Shown: positions 30,035 through 36,796 of the stretch, piece by piece
How the letters are laid out: each line of letters begins with the position of its first letter
Numbering within the stretch: position 1 is the stretch's first letter
IMG/VR virus record: IMGVR_UViG_3300048919_000154
Location: 1 to 39,654 of that record
DNA from: a virus
Length of the DNA: 39,654 bases
Reading direction: 5' to 3' (one strand)
Made by a program: the position numbers and the translations under genes
Notes under the pieces: model-generated
The model's database searches: none
What the model was told of the DNA's origin: nothing
Seen by the model: only the letters and a program-made list of their open reading frames with translations

Positions 30035-32187
30035 CAACCACACCTCTCATTTCCAGAAGGAACTTCCATAAAATCCGCTTCAAGTACATCTGCTAACAAA
30101 CTACCTGCCAGGTGTCCCCTCCATATCTTGGCTTTTGTCCTTCTCAGCTCTGCAAATTCTTCAATACGTAGTCGTGCGCTTTCAGCAGATAATCTCTTAT
30201 CTTCATCAGATAATCTCTTTTGTATTTCTTTCTGCCACTTTTCAATAAACTTTTTGGCTTCCTGGAAGTCTGGATTTTGTTTGTCTCCGATTGTTCTTTT
30301 TTGCCGGACAGCTCCTCCCGGTTCAATCTCCAGAGTGTAGTAAGGTTTATCCAACTCTTCTTGCTTTCTCAAAAAAACTATGTATGATTCCCTGTTCTGA
30401 ATACGTTCAAAATAAATATCACTTCTATCCAGACAATGCCCCAGAATTTGTCCTTCCGTTATAATGTCCTCAATTTTGTATGGTGCCAAAATAGCGTATT
30501 TCTTGTCTGCATACTCATACTTTTCTTTTACAGAAATACAGATACTATCTATATCAGGAAATTTCTCTGCAATTTCCCCGGCTCTTTTTGCAATTTCCTG
30601 TCCACCACAAAGCTGCACAGCTTCATCATGACTCTTTATCAAATCCTTGGGTTTATAAACCAGTTCAATCTTTGTATCCATTTTTAACCGGTTAGCCATG
30701 CAGAGATAATCTTCCCAGGTGGACAACAATTCCTTAGGTTTACGACCACTTAGCGCATATTGCTTTCGCAGGAAATTAAAAATCTTAGTTTCGCTCATCC
30801 TGTCGGATATGAATTTTAACTTATCCGGCATAATACTTTCTTTTTCAAAATACCGTATGATTTCATCAGAAATGTTTTTCACATTCCGCTTTTCAAACTT
30901 CATCCATTCAAGAAAGAACCTGCCACCATTATTTTTCCTGAGCCTTTTTAATCTTTGTTTATCAATATTCAAAGTCTTAGCTAAATCATTGATACACTTA
31001 ATATCTAGCCTTTTATCATCAAATGCTATTTCACCTGCAAGTCTTGTCAGTCCTGCCTTTGCTAATTGTTCCAGATATGTCTTATTTCTTAAAACATATA
31101 GATATTTCTCTGGGTTGATCCTCTCTAAAGAATTTATCATTTCTGGCAAACCAGTTCTTTTTAGTTCATTTTTAGATAAAGAATATATGGTCCGTTTATA
31201 TACCCTCCCTTTCTTAGAACTGTAATAACTATATCCTTCTGATTTAATCCATCTTGATTCCAACTGTTTGTAAGTACCGTACCAGAATACTTGTGCATTC
31301 ATATCTTTATCATATATAACCCGCCTATCTTCAAAGCAGCATTGGTCAGGCTTATCGTATTTTCCTTTGTAATAGCGTCTGTGAGCAATAAACTCTCTGA
31401 CAACAAAACCATCCTCACAGCGTTGAATAAGATACACCGGCACACGTTCTGTAGTAAAGTTTCCGGCTTTCCTAATGGATTTAAACTTCACGTCATGTCC
31501 ACAACAGGAGCATTTTCCATCCGAATTATGCTTAGGTTTAGATATTGGAACTATTCTTTCACACCAGCTGCAATAACCTACCGTGGCCCCTTTTCTGGAG
31601 TATTCGTAAAAAATGTAATTCTCAGGTATTCCGCTTTTATCCACCCAATGATTCCAGTCCTTGGGAAGTTCCGGTATCTGTTCCATTGCCATATCCCACG
31701 GCTCCGTTTCTCTCCTGTATCTTTGTTTTAACTGGTCTTCTCTTACACTAAGCTGATAATCCAGAATGCCCCTGTATCCACCGTTTTGGACTCCCAAATA
31801 GTTTTTAATGCTCTTATTCCCTTCTCTGTTTATAAACTTATCAGGAGAATATATTACAGTTTCCGGCCAAGCAAGCATATCTAACTTTGCATTGCTCCAT
31901 TTTTCATGAAGAACATCCCAGGTAATGAATTCTCCTGATTCTTTGTTTATAAATAATTCGTAAAGCGGTTTGTTACTTCCAAGGCGCATATTTTCTGTTA
32001 CATAAAAAGCAACTTTTAAAATTCCATTTAAGACCTGGCACCTCATATACAGTCCATGTTTATATGTGTTGACACTGGCATTTCTCCAGCTTATAACTTT
32101 AATAGTAGGTACATCCATACCTGCTTTTTTCATCATGGTATCAGTTGCATTTAATCTCCGTAGCTTTCGCAGCTGCTCCTTATTCAT
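30034..32187 (-). CDS. PcfJ-like protein
   Basis: A 717-residue protein. A Cys4 zinc module (C-S-W-C at about 217 and C-S-C-C-G-H at about 236) lies in the N-terminal third. The C-terminal third holds the PcfJ signature (YAILAPYKIEDIITEGQILG, HCLDRSDIYFERI, YYTLEIEPGGAVRQKRTIGD, PDFQEAKKFIEKW). PcfJ is known from conjugative plasmids and is common in ICEs and clostridial phages; its biochemical role is not settled. The ATG at 32187 is chosen because AAAGGAGG lies just upstream and it makes an ATGA overlap with the preceding gene. Confidence 0.88.
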   Translation of the reverse strand: MNKEQLRKLRRLNATDTMMKKAGMDVPTIKVISWRNASVNTYKHGLYMRCQVLNGILKVAFYVTENMRLGSNKPLYELFINKESGEFITWDVLHEKWSNAKLDMLAWPETVIYSPDKFINREGNKSIKNYLGVQNGGYRGILDYQLSVREDQLKQRYRRETEPWDMAMEQIPELPKDWNHWVDKSGIPENYIFYEYSRKGATVGYCSWCERIVPISKPKHNSDGKCSCCGHDVKFKSIRKAGNFTTERVPVYLIQRCEDGFVVREFIAHRRYYKGKYDKPDQCCFEDRRVIYDKDMNAQVFWYGTYKQLESRWIKSEGYSYYSSKKGRVYKRTIYSLSKNELKRTGLPEMINSLERINPEKYLYVLRNKTYLEQLAKAGLTRLAGEIAFDDKRLDIKCINDLAKTLNIDKQRLKRLRKNNGGRFFLEWMKFEKRNVKNISDEIIRYFEKESIMPDKLKFISDRMSETKIFNFLRKQYALSGRKPKELLSTWEDYLCMANRLKMDTKIELVYKPKDLIKSHDEAVQLCGGQEIAKRAGEIAEKFPDIDSICISVKEKYEYADKKYAILAPYKIEDIITEGQILGHCLDRSDIYFERIQNRESYIVFLRKQEELDKPYYTLEIEPGGAVRQKRTIGDKQNPDFQEAKKFIEKWQKEIQKRLSDEDKRLSAESARLRIEEFAELRRTKAKIWRGHLAGSLLADVLEADFMEVPSGNERCG

Positions 32188-32750
32188 AACCCAACCTCCT
32201 TTAAATATGGAGTACCTTCTACCGTATACCAAATATCCGGAAGAAAGTTCACACCGTCAATTTTATAAACTGCTATATCACAAATTTCAAAACTATTTTT
32301 TCTCTCTCTGGCAAATCCCAAGTAAGCACCTTTTACACCTTTAGCAATAGGCTGCTTGCCCCTTACGACAACAAATTTACTACTGGCTTCTGCTTCATCC
32401 ATTCTCACATGACCATTCATCTTGCGAAGAGGGTGATTGCTGATATATATAAGACTTTCCATTATGAATTCTTCCATGGTTAGCTCTTTTAGCAGTAACA
32501 TTTCTGTACAGGATATCTTGCTGTCAGTACCATCTTCATGAATATCACCGCCAGCCTCCACTATGTAATAAACCGAATTATCCCAATCTGAATAATAACT
32601 AAGGCAATCAAGAGGATCTTCAGCACAATGAAAACCGTTTTGTCTGCAATTTGCTACTTCGGTGGTATTTACCTCTCCAAGTTTATATTGAAACCTATTT
32701 CCACCAGCAGTGCATGATAAATCTTTCTCAAATCCCTTGTAAGCAATCAA
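32184..32750 (-). CDS. DUF7666-type phage protein
   Basis: A 188-residue protein: MIAYKGFEKDLSCTAGGNRF, then YKLGEVNTTEVANCRQNGFH and CAEDPLDCLSYYSDWDNSVYY. The pattern Y-K-G-F-x-x-D-L ... F-Q-Y-x-x-G ... N-G-F-H-x-x-x-x-P-L-D marks the DUF7666 family of phages and phage-like elements. It starts on TTG after AAGGGGGG and ends in a 4-base overlap with the PcfJ-like gene. Function unknown. Confidence 0.78.
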   Translation of the reverse strand: MIAYKGFEKDLSCTAGGNRFQYKLGEVNTTEVANCRQNGFHCAEDPLDCLSYYSDWDNSVYYIVEAGGDIHEDGTDSKISCTEMLLLKELTMEEFIMESLIYISNHPLRKMNGHVRMDEAEASSKFVVVRGKQPIAKGVKGAYLGFARERKNSFEICDIAVYKIDGVNFLPDIWYTVEGTPYLKEVGL

Positions 32751-32762
32751 GTAAATCCCCCC

Positions 32763-33266
32763 TTATTCTTTGTATAGATCTGATATGGACTTCTTAAAAT
32801 CTTTTTCTGATTTCGTATAGTAGGCTCTTATGATATTGCATAATTCCCTGTCAGTCCCACAGCATATACCCATTTTATCTGCCATATGTTTACTGGCTTC
32901 TTCTTTCATAGCTTCGTAAATTGCGGTGATCCTTTTTCCCTTTTTCATTACTAAGGCGGCAAGTTCTTCTGATGTGCACATCCCTTTTAATACCGTATTA
33001 ATAACCATAAGTGGCATTTTTTCCACATGACTCTTTTTGGAATCAATATCTTCTTTTTGCAGAATGCTCAAACGTCCATAGGCCGCTGTAAAAATAGTTG
33101 ATAGCTCAGAAACACAACCATCTACATAGTCCTTTGCATCCTCACGATCAATACCATTTTCTTCTGCCAGATCTATAATACTGTCAATATTTCCAGCTTT
33201 CAAAAACTCCTCTGCTGCTGCATTTAATTCCTTGTATGAATCAAACTCACCAAATTTATCAAACAT
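32763..33266 (-). CDS. PcfK / AcrIIA9-like mobile-element protein (tentative)
   Basis: A 167-residue helical protein: MFDKFGEFDSYKELNAAAEE, then DLAEENGIDREDAKDYVDGC, a middle KKGKRITAIYEAMKEEASKH and an end CCGTDRELCNIIRAYYTKSE. From memory this layout (E-N-G-I-x-x-E-D-x-x-D-Y-x-x-G plus I-I-R-x-Y-Y) resembles Firmicute proteins annotated as PcfK-like or AcrIIA9-family Cas9 inhibitors, which often travel with PcfJ. PcfJ lies two genes downstream here. I could not verify this; it may simply be an uncharacterised mobile-element protein. GGAGG precedes the ATG. Confidence 0.55.
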   Translation of the reverse strand: MFDKFGEFDSYKELNAAAEEFLKAGNIDSIIDLAEENGIDREDAKDYVDGCVSELSTIFTAAYGRLSILQKEDIDSKKSHVEKMPLMVINTVLKGMCTSEELAALVMKKGKRITAIYEAMKEEASKHMADKMGICCGTDRELCNIIRAYYTKSEKDFKKSISDLYKE

Positions 33267-33309
33267 ATTTACCTCCGTTTTCCCCTGGTAGCCTCTTTAT
33301 TTTGAAACC

Positions 33310-33669
33310 TTATATCTTGTAAAAGCGCGCCGAATGTCTGGCTAAAAGGCTGGAAAGAGTCTTCCACTGGTCTAAATTTTTTATTTTGGAACCCTTAGCT
33401 GTTTTCCAATCGTTTTTTTGCCATGTAGCGGGCCAACCGTTACGAGCAGCCCCGATCAGGTAATCATTGTCTGTGTAGATATCCAAAAGGCAGATAACAT
33501 TTAATACTTTTACTGCATCAATGACCCCCTGCAGAGCATTACTATTAACCGTTGCCTTCTGTCCCCCCTGTAAATTTCTTTCATGGAGGTTTCCGGCCTT
33601 GTCCAAAAACTCCATTTTCCCCCAGTAATTACTGGACGTTGCGTGGATCTCAATAATGACGGTATACAT
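33310..33669 (-). CDS. RNase H-fold protein, probably catalytically altered
   Basis: A 119-residue protein with the RNase HI layout: a beta opening (MYTVIIEIHATSSNYWGKME), ALQGVIDAVKVLNVICLLDIYTDNDYLIGAA, WPATWQKNDWKTAKGSKIKN and LDQWKTLSSLLARHSARF. The Y-T-D Asp and the N-L-D-Q-W Asp are present, but the usual first Asp (D-G-S) is replaced by ATSSN and the Glu of the second helix is missing. It may bind RNA-DNA hybrids rather than cut them. The ATG overlaps the VRR-NUC stop (TAATG). Confidence 0.72.
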   Translation of the reverse strand: MYTVIIEIHATSSNYWGKMEFLDKAGNLHERNLQGGQKATVNSNALQGVIDAVKVLNVICLLDIYTDNDYLIGAARNGWPATWQKNDWKTAKGSKIKNLDQWKTLSSLLARHSARFYKI

Positions 33670-34082
33670 TACTTCAATACCACCCCATTCTCGATATGCA
33701 TTTCTTCTCCAGGTCTTAATTTTAGGTATGATTCTATGACTTCAACCGCAATATCATAGCCATAACACACACAAGCGTAATGCCCTGCTGCTGCCATTCC
33801 GGCAATCCATTCTTTCTGCGATTTCTGAATCGTACCCTTGTCATATTTCATTTCCACATAAAGACCTATGTATTTACCCTTCTGAATTGGCAGATGAAGA
33901 TCCGGAACTCCCGCTTTTACCCCCTGGGCTTTCAAGCGGATTGCCTCTAGCCTTTGCCTGCTGCCACCATTGGGACAATGATGGATCCATTTAAGATCAG
34001 GGTATAGTCTTTCATGATGAAAACACCATGAGATAACTTTTTCCTGTTCTAATGCCTCACTACTCAGTTGATATTTATTCAT
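33669..34082 (-). CDS. VRR-NUC domain nuclease
   Basis: A 137-residue PD-(D/E)XK protein: helical start (LEQEKVISWCFHHERLYPDL), then GVKAGVPDLHLPIQKGKYIG (the conserved G-x-P-D), LYVEMKYDKGTIQKSQKEWI (the E-x-K) and a C-terminal helix. VRR-NUC proteins of phages are structure-specific or Holliday-type nucleases acting in replication and recombination. The ATG at 34082 is chosen over a TTG three codons upstream. It overlaps the previous gene slightly. Confidence 0.88.
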   Translation of the reverse strand: MNKYQLSSEALEQEKVISWCFHHERLYPDLKWIHHCPNGGSRQRLEAIRLKAQGVKAGVPDLHLPIQKGKYIGLYVEMKYDKGTIQKSQKEWIAGMAAAGHYACVCYGYDIAVEVIESYLKLRPGEEMHIENGVVLK

Positions 34083-34362
34083 AAGCCGCAATCACCCCCA
34101 TTCTCTCCAGGAGAATATCTTTATATGTTATAGTTTTTAACTCTTTACTTGGCCTTCGTGGGTTGTCCACAATAACTAAGTGAGATAGTTTTTTTGTTAT
34201 TACCACGCTTTCTTTGGGTATGATTATACGGTCCTGGACTGTACACACAGTGTCAGGAGTAAAACTTAAGGAATCCCCAATTTTAAGAGATCTCTTTAGC
34301 TTTTCCACATCAATGACCCTTATTTTTATTTTTTTTGAGATTTTCTGTCTTTCCATGTCCAT
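34075..34362 (-). CDS. Hypothetical basic phage protein
   Basis: A 95-residue protein, basic at the start (MDMERQKISKKIKIRVIDVEKL), then beta-rich with a Pro-Arg-Arg-Pro segment (NPRRPSKELKTITYKD). GAGGAGG precedes the ATG. It overlaps both neighbours. No domain is recognised. Confidence 0.62.
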   Translation of the reverse strand: MDMERQKISKKIKIRVIDVEKLKRSLKIGDSLSFTPDTVCTVQDRIIIPKESVVITKKLSHLVIVDNPRRPSKELKTITYKDILLERMGVIAAYE

Positions 34363-34571
34363 TTCATCCTCCTCTTTTCTCTCTCTTTCTCTCTCATTTC
34401 TCTGCTAAAATCACTATCGTAAAAATACTCGGTACCTTTTTGATAGTAATGGAACAATTTCCCGTTTATGTTTTCCGATCCAATGTATACTCCTGAGGGA
34501 CGTCCAGCAAATGACCATACTTCTGTCATTTGCTCTTTGACTTTAGGTTCTATTTCCATATATGCAGCCAT
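34326..34571 (-). CDS. Small hypothetical phage protein
   Basis: An 81-residue protein: MAAYMEIEPKVKEQMTEVWS, then GVYIGSENINGKLFHYYQKG and a very basic C-terminus (REKEREKRRMKWTWKDRKSQ) that overlaps the next gene. AGGAGG precedes the ATG. Unknown function. Confidence 0.6.
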   Translation of the reverse strand: MAAYMEIEPKVKEQMTEVWSFAGRPSGVYIGSENINGKLFHYYQKGTEYFYDSDFSREMREKEREKRRMKWTWKDRKSQKK

Positions 34572-34580
34572 ATTTTCCTC

Positions 34581-35366
34581 CTAGTCCGATGGGAAACCAG
34601 AACACGGCTCCCAGTCTGCATCCGTTGGGTTAAGCTTAATCATTACATAACGCTGATACGGATAACCAAGCTTGTCCACGCCATTGTAAAGGGAATCCTG
34701 ATCTATGTAGTATCCCGGCCTGGGCTTAGGATCCATCTTCCACATTCCCTTTGTTTTTCTGATTCTGCTCTGCGGTTTAGGGTTAATCAGGTTACGGGAA
34801 CATGCATATCTCTGACGTACCGGGCTATCGGACTTTCTAAAAGTCTTTTCTGTCTCCTTTATGAAATAATCAGCTAAAACCTTATATTCTCCATTGTCAT
34901 ATAGAGGAACAAACTTAGGGTTGCCCTTATCCCTCCATAGCTCCCTGACATAATCAGTTGTTGTTGTTTTACCATCGTTCACGTTATTAATGATGATGTG
35001 ATGATGAATTGACTTGTTTTCATACTCTGTTACATATATGTACTTAAGATCAAACTGACTCTTCCGGTATATCTTTCTTAGTTCCTTAATAAACTTCTTT
35101 AAATACTCCTGAGCCTCTTTTTGATCGGGCCGGTTTGCCTTTCGATATGTGAGGGTAATGTGCCAGTCTCCAGGTTTAAAATTGGCGTTTATCTTTCTAG
35201 TCAATTTTCTGGCCGCCTGTCTCATATTAGCGTCGGCCATTTCCTCACGGGACTTTTTGATCTTAACCGGTCCCCTTACCTCGCCCCTTCTACATCCCCT
35301 TGGCATACACTTTATAACCTCAACAGTAATACCGGCCTTATACTCAATTTGTTTGAATCTATGCAT
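34581..35366 (-). CDS. HUH-type Rep-like replication protein
   Basis: A 261-residue protein resembling the rolling-circle Rep-associated ORF2/G2P group. After a basic N-terminus come motif I-like DWHITLTYRK (67-76), the HUH motif IHHHIIIN (His121-His123) and motif III-like ADYFIKE with a single Tyr167 and Lys170 (Y-x-x-K). These are the metal-binding histidines and nicking Tyr expected of an HUH endonuclease. It is among the first genes of the early operon. Its upstream gap contains strong hairpins and a plus-strand promoter that could be an origin and/or copy-control RNA. The ribosome site AGGAG is good. Confidence 0.82.
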   Translation of the reverse strand: MHRFKQIEYKAGITVEVIKCMPRGCRRGEVRGPVKIKKSREEMADANMRQAARKLTRKINANFKPGDWHITLTYRKANRPDQKEAQEYLKKFIKELRKIYRKSQFDLKYIYVTEYENKSIHHHIIINNVNDGKTTTTDYVRELWRDKGNPKFVPLYDNGEYKVLADYFIKETEKTFRKSDSPVRQRYACSRNLINPKPQSRIRKTKGMWKMDPKPRPGYYIDQDSLYNGVDKLGYPYQRYVMIKLNPTDADWEPCSGFPSD

Positions 35367-35443
35367 ACCGTTCTCCTGCTCTATATTGCTCTAAGTTTAA
35401 TCCTTTTATCGAGTCAAAAAACCTTGTAAAACCCTTGATTTCA

Positions 35444-35472
35444 TTGACTTTTTAGCATGCACAGACTATAAT
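35444..35472 (+). promoter_or_regulatory. Strong plus-strand promoter in the Rep leader
   Basis: -35 TTGACT (35444-35449), 17-bp spacer, perfect -10 TATAAT (35467-35472). It points away from the Rep gene; no protein gene follows on this strand. Confidence 0.8.
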
Positions 35473-35478
35473 AGAAAT

Positions 35479-35552
35479 GTAAGATTTTTACATCTGTGTT
35501 ATAAAGTTTTGCACCTGTCATTATTCCAGTAATGACAGGTGCCTTTTCTTTA
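35479..35552 (+). ncRNA. Candidate counter-transcribed small RNA opposite the Rep leader
   Basis: The promoter at 35444-35472 would start a transcript near 35479. It contains a short hairpin (TGTAA/TTACA, 35478-35492) and then a perfect 13-bp stem, GCACCTGTCATTA with TAATGACAGGTGC (35511-35542), with a 6-base loop, followed by CTTTTCTTT. Promoter, structure and terminator fit a 70-base RNA with no ORF. It is complementary to the leader that early transcripts would carry in front of the Rep gene. Confidence 0.6.
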
Positions 35553-35666
35553 CCTTTATTCATGCTAGTGGCTTCCTTTACAGTTTACATAATTTTTTAT
35601 TATCTTATCTCTATAATAAGTAAGTTTTCAAAGTACTATTTTATAGAGGAATGCTTGTCCACCTAC

Positions 35667-35682
35667 ACCGGCATCAGCCGGT
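35667..35682. repeat. Perfect GC-rich hairpin
   Basis: ACCGGC (35667-35672) and GCCGGT (35677-35682) with loop ATCA. It covers the stop codon of the 35674-35823 gene and has no T-tract on either side that would make it a clear terminator. It could be a structural element of a replication origin or an mRNA-protecting stem. Confidence 0.5.
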
Positions 35683-35823
35683 TTCTGGCTTTTCAGCCCC
35701 TTCTCTCTTTTTTAGACTCTTCAGAGTAATTTCTACTCCCTCTTTATCTCCTATAACTCTGGCCAGGGCCTGAAAGGCTCTAACAGGATCAGGCTCATTT
35801 ACTGTTTTAACTGTATCCGCCAA
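35674..35823 (-). CDS. Small early phage protein
   Basis: About 49 residues if started at the TTG at 35823, which has AAAGGGGG 8 bases upstream; a 73-residue version from an ATG at 35895 lacks a ribosome site. Sequence: ADTVKTVNEPDPVRAFQALA, then IGDKEGVEITLKSLKKREG. Mostly helical and charged. Unknown function. Confidence 0.55.
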   Translation of the reverse strand: MADTVKTVNEPDPVRAFQALARVIGDKEGVEITLKSLKKREGAEKPETG

Positions 35824-35904
35824 GTTCTCATCCCCCTTTCTGTTAGAATGTATGTAATACGGATTGTACTTGTTTACACAATCTTTCCGGTGCAAGTCCC
35901 ATAT

Positions 35905-36093
35905 CTACGCAAGCATGCGTTCATTATTATTACTATCTTTTAGCGAATCCTTTTGGCGGTCTAATTCTCTTTTTAATGCCAGTAGAGTGTCTGCATCCCT
36001 GGTTAGTAACTGTATTCCAGGAAGATCAAGCTGCTTAACCATTTTTACCATTCTTTCAATTTCCTGTTCTTTTTTTAATTCCATATCAGACAT
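35905..36093 (-). CDS. First gene of the early operon, small helical protein
   Basis: A 62-residue charged helix-rich protein (MSDMELKKEQEIERMVKMVK, DADTLLALKRELDRQKDSLK). AAGGAGGTGAG precedes the ATG, and the early promoter lies 30-60 bases upstream. It occupies the position of cro or an excisionase but has no visible helix-turn-helix. Confidence 0.65.
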   Translation of the reverse strand: MSDMELKKEQEIERMVKMVKQLDLPGIQLLTRDADTLLALKRELDRQKDSLKDSNNNERMLA

Positions 36094-36110
36094 TGGCTCA
36101 CCTCCTTTTT

Positions 36111-36171
36111 AACTTAGTTTAATAATAATGCATCTTAGTTTAAATGTCAATATATAATTTTTAACTGAGTT
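36111..36171. promoter_or_regulatory. Three phased operators of the lysogeny switch
   Basis: AACTTAGTT (36111-36119), ATCTTAGTT (36132-36140) and AACTGAGTT (36163-36171), each followed by TAA, are odd-length dyads of the form AACT-N-AGTT (the middle one has one mismatch). Start-to-start distances are 21 and 31 bp, i.e. about two and three helical turns, so the repressor would bind one face of the DNA. The middle copy lies in the spacer of the early promoter; the outer ones flank it. Confidence 0.7.
36122..36150 (-). promoter_or_regulatory. Early (PR-like) promoter
   Basis: Minus-strand -35 TTGACA (36145-36150), 17-bp spacer, -10 TATTAT (36122-36127). It drives the early/replication operon and overlaps the operators. 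Confidence 0.82.
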
Positions 36172-36181
36172 TAAAATATGT

Positions 36182-36210
36182 TTGACAATATTTTTCACTT
36201 GTTGTATCAT
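36182..36210 (+). promoter_or_regulatory. Repressor promoter
   Basis: Plus-strand -35 TTGACA (36182-36187), 17-bp spacer, -10 TATCAT (36205-36210), 24 bases before the repressor ATG. The third operator ends 10 bases upstream of the -35, where bound repressor could activate or limit its own promoter. Confidence 0.8.
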
Positions 36211-36234
36211 TCATTACAGAAAGGGGGTTTTAAA

Positions 36235-36633
36235 ATGACAACTTTTAACGAAAGAGTTAAGCAAATATTTGAACAATCAAATTTGACTCAATCTGATTTT
36301 GCAAGAAAAATCAACGTAACACCTGCATATGTTTGGAAATTATTAAATAAAGATGACAGCAAACCCAGTGATAGGCTCGTTGAAGATATATCAGAAAAGC
36401 TCGACATTAATAAAGAATGGCTTTTAACCGGCAAAGGGAATATGGCCAAAGAACTTACAGACCAGCAAAAAGTAATGAAATATACGGCAATGCTATTAAA
36501 AGATACTGATTCGATAGTTGCTGATGCAATCAAAAATTTTATAATTACATATGAGCAATTAGACGAATCCAGCAAAAGTGTACTTGAAAACATTGCACTT
36601 AAGTACATTGACAACATGAAAAAAGGCCAGTAA
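36235..36633 (+). CDS. XRE-family phage repressor (no protease domain)
   Basis: A 132-residue protein. Residues 5-65 form an XRE/HTH_3 domain (FNERVKQIFEQSNLTQSDFA, then INVTPAYVWKLLNK and WLLTGKGNM). The remaining helices (residues 75-128) probably dimerise. There is no LexA/S24-type autoprotease region and no ImmA gene nearby, so SOS induction cannot work by self-cleavage. It is divergent from the early operon over a three-operator switch. The ATG at 36235 has AAAGGGGG upstream. Confidence 0.88.
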   Translation: MTTFNERVKQIFEQSNLTQSDFARKINVTPAYVWKLLNKDDSKPSDRLVEDISEKLDINKEWLLTGKGNMAKELTDQQKVMKYTAMLLKDTDSIVADAIKNFIITYEQLDESSKSVLENIALKYIDNMKKGQ

Positions 36634-36649
36634 AAATCTGGCCATTTTT
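36621..36649. terminator. Bidirectional terminator after the repressor gene
   Basis: GGCCAG (36625-36630) and CTGGCC (36638-36643) with a 7-base loop. ATTTTTC follows on the plus strand and TTTTTTC on the minus strand. The repressor stop codon lies in the loop. It also serves the convergent 47-codon gene. Confidence 0.85.
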
Positions 36650-36652
36650 CAT

Positions 36653-36796
36653 CTATGTAATATATAGTTTAATAAATATTTCTAATTCTTCAAGTTGTGC
36701 TTGAGTAGCTGATTGTAGCATCCTCATTATATTTGATATTTTTTTATCTCTTTTTTCAACCACTTTTTTATTAGTATTGTCATCCTCTTTTAACAT
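36653..36796 (-). CDS. Small protein convergent with the repressor gene
   Basis: 47 residues: MLKEDDNTNKKVVEKRDKKI, then SNIMRMLQSATQAQLEELEI and FIKLYIT. The end resembles the short helical proteins (x-L-x-x-A-T-x-x-Q-L-x-x-L-x-x-F-I) often found beside clostridial phage repressors and integrases. A GGGGGG run 6 bases before the ATG may act as ribosome site. Unknown function; an excision factor is one possibility, given the position next to the integrase. Confidence 0.55.
   Translation of the reverse strand: MLKEDDNTNKKVVEKRDKKISNIMRMLQSATQAQLEELEIFIKLYIT

Larger units (their letters stand above)
35367..35673. promoter_or_regulatory. Rep leader / candidate origin region
   Basis: A 307-bp gap without a protein gene, before the Rep-like gene. 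It contains a plus-strand promoter (35444-35472), two hairpins (35478-35492 and 35511-35542), an AT-rich stretch (35585-35645) and a perfect GC-rich hairpin (35667-35682) at the end of the upstream gene. Such a combination next to an HUH Rep gene could be the nicking origin. Confidence 0.45.
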
